A DNA stretch of 48,879 bases from Hyphomicrobium sp. (GTDB lineage Bacteria; Pseudomonadota; Alphaproteobacteria; Rhizobiales; Hyphomicrobiaceae), in the NCBI GenBank assembly GCA_025351425.1, contig JANXVY010000053.1, positions 1 to 48,879 of the forward strand, read 5' to 3'. The position numbers and the translations under genes were made by a program. Shown piece after piece: positions 41,785-48,879 of this stretch; positions within the stretch are counted from its first letter, which is position 1; each line of letters opens with the position of its first letter. Under the pieces are notes generated by a model, which saw only the letters and a program-made list of their open reading frames with translations, made no database searches and had not been told where the DNA came from.

Positions 41785-43983
41785 ATGACCTCTGCCACCA
41801 AGCCATCCCCGCGATCCAGAGCTTCGGCGAAGGTGCATCCCGTGCACCACGACGTTCCGACGGGGCCGGCACGGTTTTATAATCGCGAACTGTCGTGGCT
41901 TCAGTTCAACCGGCGCGTTCTGGAGGAATCGACCAACCCGAACCATCCGGTCCTCGAACGGCTGCGTTTCTTGTCGATCTCGGCCTCGAACCTCGACGAA
42001 TTCTACATGGTGCGCGCGGCCGGAATCTATGGCCAGGTCGCGGCCGGGGTTACCACGGAAAGCCAGGATGGGCTGACGCCCGCTCAGCAGCTGACCGAGA
42101 TCAATCACTTCGTCGCGGGACTGGTTAAGGAAAAGCAGGCAAGTTGGAGCAGGCTCAAGACGGAGCTTGCGGCCGCCCAGATCCACATCCTCGACGGCGA
42201 CACATTGCGCCCCAAGGAGCGCACGTGGCTTGAGAACCTATTCCTCACGCATGTGTTCCCGATTCTCACCCCAATTGCCGTCGATCCGGCGCATCCGTTT
42301 CCCTTCATTCTTAACAAGGGATTGACGCTCGCGGTCGAAATGAAGCGCCAGCGCGATGGCCGCGCCATGAACGGACTGATCCCCATTCCTGGCCAGCTCG
42401 AACGCTTCATCCGCCTGCGCGCGCCTGACAGCCCGCCGGACGATTGCCGTTTCATCCAGCTCGAGACCATGATCGGGTTGTTCATACCGGCGTTGTTCCC
42501 GGGTTGCGAGGTCAAGAGTCAGGGCGCGTTCCGCGTGCTGCGCGACAGCGATATCGAGATGCAGGAAGAGGCCGAAGATCTGGTCCGGTCTTACGAGACG
42601 GCGTTGAAGCGGCGGCGGCGCGGACTCGTCATCCGGCTGGAAATTGAAAATAAGATGCCGGACCGGCTCAAAAAGTTCGTGGTCGAAGAGCTTGAGGTCG
42701 GAGAAGCCAGCGTCTTCATAAAGGATGGGCTGCTGGCACTCGCCGACACCTCGCAGCTGATCGTCTCCGATCGCCCGGACCTTCAGTTCAAGCCGTTCAA
42801 CATCCGCTTTCCCGAACGCGTCCGGGAATTCAACGGCGACTGCTTTGCGGCGATCCGCAACAAGGACATGGTCGTCCACCACCCCTACGAGAGCTTCGAC
42901 GTCGTCGTCCAGTACCTGCGTCAGGCGGTCGCCGATCCCAACGTCATGGCCATCAAGTGGACGCTCTATCGCACATCGCGCGACAGTCCAATCGTGCAGG
43001 CGCTCAAAGAGGCGGTCGAGGCGGGCAAGTCGGTCACGGCCGTCGTCGAGTTGAAGGCACGGTTCGACGAGGCAGCCAACATCCGCTGGGCGCGCGATCT
43101 CGAAAACGCGGGCGTGCATGTCGTCTACGGGTTCATCGAGCTGAAGACGCACGCCAAGCTCGGCCTTGTGGTGCGGCGCGAAGGCTCGGAATTGGCGACC
43201 TACGTGCACATCGGCACCGGCAACTATCATCCGCAGACGGCCAAGATCTATACCGATCTCTCGTTGTTTACCGACGACCCTGAAATCGCGCGCGACGTAA
43301 CACGGATCATGAACTTCGTGACCGGCTATGGCGAACTGGCCAAGCTGGAAGTCATGGCCGCGAGCCCATTTGGCATTCGCGACCGCATCCTGACGCACAT
43401 CCGCGATGAAATCGGGCACGCCAAGGCCGGCCGGCCGGCGCAGATCTGGATGAAAATGAATGCGCTGGTCGACGCCGTCGTGATCGATGCGCTCTACGAG
43501 GCCAGCGCGGCGGGGGTCGAGATCGATCTGGTCGTGCGCGGGGTTTGCTGCCTGCGGCCCGGCATTCCGGGACTGTCCAGCAACATCCGGGTCAAGAGCA
43601 TCATCGGCCGGTTCCTGGAGCACGCCCGGATCTATTGCTTCGGCATGGGCGAGGGGCTGCCTTCAGCCAATGCCGCCGTCTATATTTCGTCGGCGGACAT
43701 GATGCCCCGCAACCTCGACCGGCGCGTCGAGGCGATGACGCCGATCCGCACGCCCCGCGTCCATGAGCAGGTGCTCAACCAGATTATGGTCGCCAATCTG
43801 CGGGATAATCAGCAGAGCTGGCGCATCAAATCGGATGGGTCGTCGGAACGCATCGTGCCGGGTGCAGACGAAGAGCCGTTCAATGCGCACAAATACTTCA
43901 TGACCAATCCGTCGTTGTCGGGACGGGGGCAGTCGCTGAAGGACAGCTCGCCCCCCGCTGTCGCTTTGCCGCAGAAGGAGTGA
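41785..43983 (+). CDS. ppk1: Polyphosphate kinase 1
   Basis: Makes polyphosphate from ATP, reversibly, at the membrane or in polyphosphate granules. 732 residues with [19 protein letters not shown] and [10 protein letters not shown] (N domain), [22 protein letters not shown], the phosphorylated His456 in [10 protein letters not shown], and the second His613 in LEHARIYCF (E. coli His435 and His592). GTGNYHP is present. The 41-residue N-terminal extension is not conserved. It follows hdaA by 114 bases, and is separated from ppx by terminator-like tandem repeats. Confidence 0.96.
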   Translation: MTSATKPSPRSRASAKVHPVHHDVPTGPARFYNRELSWLQFNRRVLEESTNPNHPVLERLRFLSISASNLDEFYMVRAAGIYGQVAAGVTTESQDGLTPAQQLTEINHFVAGLVKEKQASWSRLKTELAAAQIHILDGDTLRPKERTWLENLFLTHVFPILTPIAVDPAHPFPFILNKGLTLAVEMKRQRDGRAMNGLIPIPGQLERFIRLRAPDSPPDDCRFIQLETMIGLFIPALFPGCEVKSQGAFRVLRDSDIEMQEEAEDLVRSYETALKRRRRGLVIRLEIENKMPDRLKKFVVEELEVGEASVFIKDGLLALADTSQLIVSDRPDLQFKPFNIRFPERVREFNGDCFAAIRNKDMVVHHPYESFDVVVQYLRQAVADPNVMAIKWTLYRTSRDSPIVQALKEAVEAGKSVTAVVELKARFDEAANIRWARDLENAGVHVVYGFIELKTHAKLGLVVRREGSELATYVHIGTGNYHPQTAKIYTDLSLFTDDPEIARDVTRIMNFVTGYGELAKLEVMAASPFGIRDRILTHIRDEIGHAKAGRPAQIWMKMNALVDAVVIDALYEASAAGVEIDLVVRGVCCLRPGIPGLSSNIRVKSIIGRFLEHARIYCFGMGEGLPSANAAVYISSADMMPRNLDRRVEAMTPIRTPRVHEQVLNQIMVANLRDNQQSWRIKSDGSSERIVPGADEEPFNAHKYFMTNPSLSGRGQSLKDSSPPAVALPQKE

Positions 43984-44317
43984 GGCTGGCGCCCTTGGCG
44001 TTTCGTTATAAAAACGCAAAGTCAAGACAACGTCTGATGGGCTGCAAGACGACCCCAAGCAAATTTCTCGTGGGGCGCTTGGGCCGCTGGGCGGAGATTG
44101 CGGTTTTTCACGCCGAACCGCTTCACACTTGCGCTAAACCGCTCTCGTTCGTTTGGAGCGGTTTTTCACGCCGAACCGCTTCACACTTGCGCTAAACCGC
44201 TCTCGTTCGTTTGGAGCGGTTTTTCACGCCGAACCGCTTCACACTTCGGCTAAACCGCTCTAACGAGGCGTAGTGCGACACCAAGATCAGATCTAGCGGG
44301 GACGCTTGGCAGGCTTC
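43984..44317. other. ppk1-ppx intergenic region
   Basis: 334 bases. The first 117 show no feature apart from an AT-rich patch (TTATAAAAACG, about 44006). The rest is the 58-bp tandem repeat (44101-44264) and about 50 bases leading to ppx. ppx therefore probably has its own promoter between about 44265 and 44317, where I see no clear boxes. Confidence 0.5.
44101..44264. repeat. 58-bp tandem repeat, 2.8 copies, terminator-like
   Basis: Units start at 44101, 44159 and 44217; the first two are identical over 58 bases and the third ends after about 48. Each unit has CGGTT-N10-AACCG and, across each junction, AACCGCTC-N9-GAGCGGTT followed by TTT. The junction hairpin resembles a rho-independent terminator and is present twice. 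The CCGCTTCACACTT part also occurs in module C of the mosaic repeat at 24124-24192. Confidence 0.85.
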
Positions 44318-45871
44318 ATGCGGCTGTTTAGAGAACGGGAGGCTGACACGCAGGTCGGGGCCGAGGCCGATATGGCGCGCGGCCTTGAGCCCATCGGCGT
44401 GATCGACATCGGTTCAAATTCCGTCAGGCTCGTCGTCTACGACGGGGCCATCCGTTCCCCGACACCGATTTTCAACGAAAAGGTCCTGTGCGGGCTTGGC
44501 CGGTCCGTCGCTACGACGGGTCACCTGGGCGCAGAAAGCGTCGCACGCGCGCTTGCGGCCCTTACGCGCTTCCGGGCGATTGCCGCGATCTTGCGGGTCA
44601 AGAACCTGCGGGCAATTGCGACCGCCGCAGTGCGGGACGCCGTCGACGGCGCCGACTTCATCGCACGGGGCGAAGCGGCCTGCGGCACCCACATCGAAAT
44701 TCTGACCGGCGAACAGGAAGCTCGCTACGCTGCCGAAGGCATCGTGATGGGGTTCATTGCTGCGAACGGCGTCGCGGGCGACCTTGGCGGCGGCAGTCTC
44801 GAACTTATCGACATCGCGGCGGACGAACTCAAATCCGCGACGACGCTGCCGCTCGGTGGCTTGCGTCTCATCGACACCACGGGCGACAAGATCGAGCGTG
44901 CGCTGCCTCTCGTCGATGAGGCGATCGCGCGCGTCTCCTGGCTTCAGGCCGGCAAGGGCCGGCCCTTCTACGCCGTCGGGGGAACCTGGCGGGCGCTCGC
45001 AAAGGTCCATATGGAGCAATCAAATTATCCATTGCGCGTCATGCACGGCTACACCATCCCCACTAAGGCCGCACTCGACTTCTGCGACCAGCTGCGGCGG
45101 GCAAAGAAGCTAACCCAAGTTCCAGGCGTGGCCGACGTCACGCGGGCGCGGCGCGAGGTGCTGCCTTACGGCGCGCTGGTGCTTGAGCGGCTGTTGCGCC
45201 AGCTGGAGCCGTCAGAGGTCGTGTTCTCGGTGTTCGGTATCCGCGAGGGGTTGCTCTACTCGCAACTTGCGCCGCATGAACGAGCCAGGGATCCACTGTT
45301 GTGTTTTGCCGAAGATTACGCCCGCATGCGCTCTCGCTCGTTCGAACATGCGCAGGAGCTGTGCAAGTGGACCGACACTTTGTTTGCCGATGCGACGCTT
45401 ACGGAAACCGACGACGAACGCCGGCTGCGGCATGCGGCCTGCCTCATGTCCGATATCGGCTGGCGCGCGCATCCCGACTATCGGGGCGAGCAGAGCCTCA
45501 ATATCCTGGCCCATGCCTCGCTGGGCGGTATCGACCACCAGGGCCGGATTTTCCTCGCATTAGCAGTCTACTATCGCCATACGGGTCACAACGAGGGGGG
45601 CGATCAGCTTTCCGACCGCTTGAAGGCTGTCGTCAACAAGCGGGCGCAAAGACGCGCAAGGATCGTGGGGGCTGCGATTCGCGCCGCCCACATGCTGTCC
45701 ATCGGCGTGGCGGGCGTGATCGATGAAACGCCGCTCAGCCTGGAGCCCGGCCGGCTGGTGCTGACGCTGCCTGCAACGTATGCCGGGCTCGACGGAGAAC
45801 GGCTGCGCAGGCGCCTTGATTCGCTTGCCGCGCTGATCGACCGCACTGCCGAGGTCAGACTGAAAACGTGA
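44318..45871 (+). CDS. ppx: Exopolyphosphatase (Ppx/GppA family)
   Basis: 517 residues. Ppx/GppA actin-like fold: GVIDIGSNSVRLVVYDG (phosphate loop 1), AVRDAVDG, GEQEARYAAEG, GDLGGGSLELIDI (phosphate loop 2) and GVADVTRARREVLPYGALVLE; then an HD-like C-terminal domain. It degrades polyphosphate made by Ppk1 or (p)ppGpp in GppA activity. ATG 44318 is used; TTG 44306 and ATG 44372 are other possible starts. Separated from ppk1 by tandem hairpins, so it is probably transcribed on its own. Confidence 0.93.
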   Translation: MRLFREREADTQVGAEADMARGLEPIGVIDIGSNSVRLVVYDGAIRSPTPIFNEKVLCGLGRSVATTGHLGAESVARALAALTRFRAIAAILRVKNLRAIATAAVRDAVDGADFIARGEAACGTHIEILTGEQEARYAAEGIVMGFIAANGVAGDLGGGSLELIDIAADELKSATTLPLGGLRLIDTTGDKIERALPLVDEAIARVSWLQAGKGRPFYAVGGTWRALAKVHMEQSNYPLRVMHGYTIPTKAALDFCDQLRRAKKLTQVPGVADVTRARREVLPYGALVLERLLRQLEPSEVVFSVFGIREGLLYSQLAPHERARDPLLCFAEDYARMRSRSFEHAQELCKWTDTLFADATLTETDDERRLRHAACLMSDIGWRAHPDYRGEQSLNILAHASLGGIDHQGRIFLALAVYYRHTGHNEGGDQLSDRLKAVVNKRAQRRARIVGAAIRAAHMLSIGVAGVIDETPLSLEPGRLVLTLPATYAGLDGERLRRRLDSLAALIDRTAEVRLKT

Positions 45872-45899
45872 ACATAAGCACCTGGAACCACACAGTGCC

Positions 45900-46757
45900 A
45901 TGGCGGACGATCTCTACAGCATGCTCGGCGTCAGCCGGACGGCGAGCGAAGACGACATTCGAAGGGCCTATCGCAGGCTCGCCAAGGAATTGCATCCGGA
46001 TGTAAACTCGGGCAAGCAGGCCGAAGAGCAGTTCAAAAAGGTTTCGGCGGCGAACGATATCCTCTCCGACCCGGAGCGGCGGCGCCAATACGATCGCGGC
46101 GAGATCAACGCCAACGGCGAACCCGCTTATGCCGCGCGCACGTCACGCGGGGCGCGCGCTGGAACGCGCACACCCGACGACTTCGGCGGCTTTGCCGATG
46201 TGTTCACCGACATCTTCGGTACGGGACGGGCGCACGGACGCGGCCAGGATGTCCGCTACAGCCTCGATGTCGACTTTCTCGAAGCCGTGAACGGCGCTAA
46301 AAAGCGCGTCACGCTGCCGGAAGGGGGCGTGCTCGATCTCACCGTTCCCGAGGGGGTCCAGGACGGCCAGGTGCTGCGCCTGAAGGGCAAGGGCGGCGTC
46401 GGCGTCGAGCGCGGCGACGCGCTGGTCGAGATCAAGGTGCGTCCCGATCCCACCTTCAAGCGCACCGGCGATGACATTGCTTTCGAAGTCCCCGTTACGA
46501 TCGACGAAGCGGTGCTCGGCGGCAAGATCGAGGTGCTCACCGTCCAGGGGCGTGTCCAGCTCACGCTGCCCAAGGTCACATCGTCGGGCCAGGTGTTCCG
46601 CCTGAAGGGCAAGGGCGTACGCAACGCCTCCTCGAGTGTGACCGGTGACAGCCTCGTCACCATCCGCATCGTCATGCCGCCTGCCATCGACGAGAGCCTG
46701 TCGTATTTCTTCTCCGAATGGCGGCAGAAACATAGATACGATCCCGGCCGCAGCTGA
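45900..46757 (+). CDS. DnaJ-type co-chaperone without zinc finger (CbpA-like)
   Basis: 285 residues. J domain (about 4-70; HPD at 32-34), a Gly/Arg-rich link, then two beta-sandwich substrate domains (RYSLDVDFLEAVNGAKKRVTLP, GDDIAFEVPVTIDEAVLGGKIEVLTVQG). The CxxCxGxG zinc repeats of DnaJ are missing, so it is a type II protein like CbpA. The C-terminal pair QVLRLKGKG / QVFRLKGKG marks the two domains. Starts 29 bases after ppx and ends seven bases before the convergent SOUL gene. Confidence 0.92.
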   Translation: MADDLYSMLGVSRTASEDDIRRAYRRLAKELHPDVNSGKQAEEQFKKVSAANDILSDPERRRQYDRGEINANGEPAYAARTSRGARAGTRTPDDFGGFADVFTDIFGTGRAHGRGQDVRYSLDVDFLEAVNGAKKRVTLPEGGVLDLTVPEGVQDGQVLRLKGKGGVGVERGDALVEIKVRPDPTFKRTGDDIAFEVPVTIDEAVLGGKIEVLTVQGRVQLTLPKVTSSGQVFRLKGKGVRNASSSVTGDSLVTIRIVMPPAIDESLSYFFSEWRQKHRYDPGRS

Positions 46758-46763
46758 TCGGCG

Positions 46764-47396
46764 TCAGCGTTCGATCTCGACCAGGATATCGTGCCGCTTA
46801 AAGACTGGGATCGAAAACGGCGGATCGTAACTCGCAAGCATGGGCGCTCCCACCACTTTAACGCCGTCGCGTTGCAATGCGGATAAAAGGCGCGATGACT
46901 GCGCGGCGACGCGATCGGGGCTTGCGTACCAAGAGAACCTGAGCGCGGCCATCGTGCGGGCGGGAACCTCGCGTAGCGCCACCCGCCCGTCCTTTGGTTT
47001 GGGGAGGTCGGCGAGCGTCTTGTATTTCGACGGCATCACGAACGCCATCGTGCCCTCGCCCATCACAACGGGCGCGGTCATCGCGATTTTTTCCGATGCC
47101 GGCGGTGCGTTCATCACCACCGGAGCCGTCATTGCGATCGGCTGGGCCGTCTCGTTGCCACCGAAAATGTAGCCTGCGATGGCGCGGAACGCCGTGCCCG
47201 TATCGGTTCGGCTCAGGGTCGGCATGGCGGTTTTCGCGATCAAAGCGGGCTCGTATCGGCGCACCTCGTAGCCGTCGGCGCGGGCGATCACCGCATATTT
47301 CGCTTCCTCAATACCAGCCACGATAAAAAAACTCCCCGCTGCCCAAACCGCGATGGCTGCCAGAAGCGCGACCCCCATCCATTTTGCGATTCTCAC
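46764..47396 (-). CDS. SOUL haem-binding family protein
   Basis: 210 residues with GTG start. An N-terminal transmembrane anchor (about 6-26, VALLAAIAVWAAGSFFIV) leads to a periplasmic SOUL domain: YEVRRYEPALIAKTAM, AFRAIAGYIFGGNETAQPIAMTAPVVM, MAFVMPSKY, and YDPPFSIPVFKRHDILVEI. Some SOUL proteins bind haem, but the function in bacteria is open. GTG 47396 is chosen because AGAGG lies five bases upstream; the open frame continues to 47561 with a non-conserved leader. The domain has two copies of IAMTAPVVM. Confidence 0.88.
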   Translation of the reverse strand: MRIAKWMGVALLAAIAVWAAGSFFIVAGIEEAKYAVIARADGYEVRRYEPALIAKTAMPTLSRTDTGTAFRAIAGYIFGGNETAQPIAMTAPVVMNAPPASEKIAMTAPVVMGEGTMAFVMPSKYKTLADLPKPKDGRVALREVPARTMAALRFSWYASPDRVAAQSSRLLSALQRDGVKVVGAPMLASYDPPFSIPVFKRHDILVEIER

Positions 47397-47599
47397 AGGC
47401 GCCTCTCTCGTTGCTTCATCGATATAACGCACACTGCGGGCGTACGGTTCAATCGGAGCAATGCGGACCGCGCCGGCCCACATCACGTCTGCAACGTTTG
47501 CATGGATTGTCGGGCCTTGCGGGAGGCCGCAAAGCTCCGGTCTAGAGTTCTTCCGCTTCAAATAGATTCGCGGAAGGACTTGAGGGCCTGTCGTCAGTT

Positions 47600-47734
47600 A
47601 TGGGCAACGATAGGAACCAGCTTTACGCCACCCGGCGCTCGCTTTCGGCGCTTGCCGCCGCGGTCGATGCCCAGCCCGACGAGGTCCGCGCGCGCATCGC
47701 GGCCCTGGCGCGCGCCAACGCATCCATTAGGTAA
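47600..47734 (+). CDS. Small ORF, 44 residues, unknown
   Basis: ATG 47600 to TAA 47734. The product is Ala/Arg-rich and helix-prone (LYATRRSLSALAAAVDAQPDEVRARIAALARANASIR in two parts, broken here for length: LYATRRSLSALAAAV and DAQPDEVRARIAALARANA). Only a weak GAGGG lies about 12 bases upstream. It sits alone between the divergent SOUL gene (minus) and the rlmA-like gene (minus, end 47752). It may be real or chance in GC-rich DNA. Confidence 0.35.
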   Translation: MGNDRNQLYATRRSLSALAAAVDAQPDEVRARIAALARANASIR

Positions 47735-47751
47735 GGCCAAGTCCGCACCGG

Positions 47752-48627
47752 TCATGGCTGATACGTGAGCCGTCTCAATCTCACATCGACCGTTACGGTG
47801 AGGGATTGGCGGGCGGCGAGCGCTGCGCGTCCCGGCTCACCGAGGCGATGGGCGTGGGGCGTCATCGCGAGAAGGTCGGCGATGGCTGCGGGGTTTGGAA
47901 GCTCGACTTCAAACCGCAGGCCGTCTTGATGGTCCAGTTGGAAGCCGGCGGCAACAGCTGTTTCCAGCGACGCCGGTTCGGAGCGCTTCACCTCGGGATA
48001 GATGATCTCGCGCAGTTCGATCAGGTGATCGGGACCGGGGTCTACGAGCAGGACGCATCCGCCCGGCTTGAGCACGCTGCAAAACCCTTCCCAGATGGGA
48101 AAGCCGAACAGGCACAGGATCATGTTCACGCTGTCTGCGACAAATGGCGGGTGACGGCTGTTGGCGACCAGCCAAGTCACGTCGCTCGTGCACCGGGCGG
48201 CTGCGCGAACGGCCCATTTGGAGACATCGAACCCCGTCAGCGTCACGGTGCACGCCGGGGAATTTGCGGTTGCGAGCTTGGCTAGGCGATCGAGGTAGTA
48301 GCCTTCGCCGCAACCGGCATCGACGACGTTGAACGGCGCCGCCGTCTCCGCATCGACTGCCGTTGCGCACGCGCCGACGATGTCGAACGTGCGAGCGGCG
48401 ATCGGTGCAAAAGCTCCGCAATCGAGAAACCGCCGGCGGGCCTGTACCATCGCCTTGCTGTCACCGGGATCGAGCGAGGCTTTGTGCTGCACCACCAGCA
48501 AGTTGGCATAGCCCTCGCGCGCCCGGTCGTAGCTGTGGCCGTTTGCGCACGCGTAGCCAACGGCGCGCGCCTGCAAGGGCAGCTGGTCGAGGGGGCAGGC
48601 GAGGTTGGTCGCAGGCACGATCTGCAT
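47752..48627 (-). CDS. RlmA-like 23S rRNA (guanine-N1)-methyltransferase
   Basis: 291 residues. RlmA pattern: N-terminal zinc-type segment with CPLD, YACANGHSYDRAREGYANLLVVQHK, PGDSKAMVQARRRFLD; then a Rossmann methyltransferase with VVDAGCGEGYYLDRLA, NVNMILCLF and GFPIWEGF. It would methylate G745 of 23S rRNA in the E. coli numbering. The second Cys of the zinc CxxC is replaced by Asp (CPLD, residues 11-14), leaving C27 and H31; zinc binding may be weak or lost. Its ATG shares one base with the stop of the upstream gene (TGATG). Confidence 0.82.
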   Translation of the reverse strand: MQIVPATNLACPLDQLPLQARAVGYACANGHSYDRAREGYANLLVVQHKASLDPGDSKAMVQARRRFLDCGAFAPIAARTFDIVGACATAVDAETAAPFNVVDAGCGEGYYLDRLAKLATANSPACTVTLTGFDVSKWAVRAAARCTSDVTWLVANSRHPPFVADSVNMILCLFGFPIWEGFCSVLKPGGCVLLVDPGPDHLIELREIIYPEVKRSEPASLETAVAAGFQLDHQDGLRFEVELPNPAAIADLLAMTPHAHRLGEPGRAALAARQSLTVTVDVRLRRLTYQP

Positions 48628-48879
48628 CAGGGGCGAAACCCGATCGTGCGCTGGAACAGGGCGTCGGCCTCGGCCTCGGTCGCCTGCCCGCCGCTCTCGG
48701 GCAATGCGAGCCCGGTTGGATCGAGCCGCTCGAGTTCACCCAGCGCCCATGCGTCAAGCGCCTGGATGCGGGGCTCGAGGCCTATTTCCAAGGTGTCGCG
48801 CTTCTTGATGCGCAGGGCCTCGATGGTCGCGCGCATCGGGGCGCTCAGGGCCGACGCATCCAGCAAGTCCTGCAAGGCC
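48627..48879 (-). CDS. Cut gene, C-terminal 83 residues, unknown
   Basis: The frame runs off the right edge; only the C-terminus is seen. It reads ALSAPMRATIEALRIKKRD, LGLEPRIQALDAWALGELE, then an acidic, helix-rich tail ending TIGFRP. A TTG at 48875 is not a likely start. Its stop overlaps the rlmA-like ATG by one base, so the two are co-transcribed. I do not recognise the family. Confidence 0.6.
   Translation of the reverse strand, partial: ALQDLLDASALSAPMRATIEALRIKKRDTLEIGLEPRIQALDAWALGELERLDPTGLALPESGGQATEAEADALFQRTIGFRP

Noticed and set aside
44101-44264. Tandem repeats as a CRISPR array
   Set aside because: Units are adjacent and identical, with no unique spacers. They are simple tandem repeats.

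Overview
The window is GC-rich chromosomal DNA of an alphaproteobacterium, most probably of the order Hyphomicrobiales (Rhizobiales). Reasons: a LexA box of the GTTC-N7-GTTC type in front of an imuA-imuB-dnaE2 cassette; the block purN/purM - DUF2066 - CDP-alcohol phosphotransferase - AI-2E family transporter - hdaA - ppk1 - ppx; ExtensinC and NDUFS6-like zinc-finger genes; and dispersed palindromic repeats bounded by CTCTAG. This assignment is inference from gene content; no species can be named from the sequence alone. There is no rRNA or tRNA gene, no CRISPR array and no prophage. The left edge cuts the 3' end of an IS630-type transposase.

Layout. 1-4.2 kb: transposase remnant, hemH (haem), a CHAD protein and thiG-thiS (thiamine thiazole), all three minus. 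3.9-8.0 kb: a decayed gene, three operator-like palindromes, then a long plus-strand LplT/PlsC/acyl-ACP synthetase fusion for lysophospholipid re-acylation. 8.1-9.1 kb: thiO, cut off from thiSG by that fusion. 9.2-15.6 kb: repeats, then the SOS mutagenesis operon imuA-imuB-dnaE2 (minus), which carries short in-frame repeat elements. 15.7-17.3 kb: a J-domain protein and a peptidoglycan amidase. 17.4-22.3 kb: two DUF2147 proteins, an intrinsic terminator and a large 5-oxoprolinase. 22.3-25.3 kb: an AT-rich stretch with a gene remnant, a membrane protein plus SPFH lipoprotein pair, a mosaic repeat, an ExtensinC protein and a structured intergenic region. 25.3-35.3 kb: alpha/beta hydrolase, zinc-finger protein, FAD monooxygenase, FMN glutamate-synthase-like enzyme, HTH regulator, patatin, acyltransferase-3, cytochrome P450 and slipin. 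35.4-41.7 kb: purM-SMI1-purN (minus) and DUF2066 - pgsA-like - AI-2E - hdaA (plus). 41.8-46.8 kb: ppk1, terminator-like tandem repeats, ppx and a DnaJ-type co-chaperone. 46.8-48.9 kb: SOUL protein, a small ORF, rlmA-like methyltransferase and a cut gene.

Most genes are housekeeping. Linked functions include thiazole synthesis (ThiO, ThiS, ThiG), SOS translesion synthesis, purine synthesis (PurM and PurN with an SMI1 protein translationally coupled between them), and polyphosphate (Ppk1, Ppx, possibly CHAD). The less ordinary content is between and inside the genes: a modular CTCTAG repeat family whose ends supply stop codons, a 51-bp hairpin-forming repeat expanded inside imuA and echoed in the same frame in dnaE2, repeat-like insertions inside the 5-oxoprolinase, an array of three operator palindromes before the acyltransferase fusion, tandem terminator hairpins between ppk1 and ppx, and a 75-nt rod-shaped inverted repeat. 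I see no clear, complete, undescribed multi-gene system.
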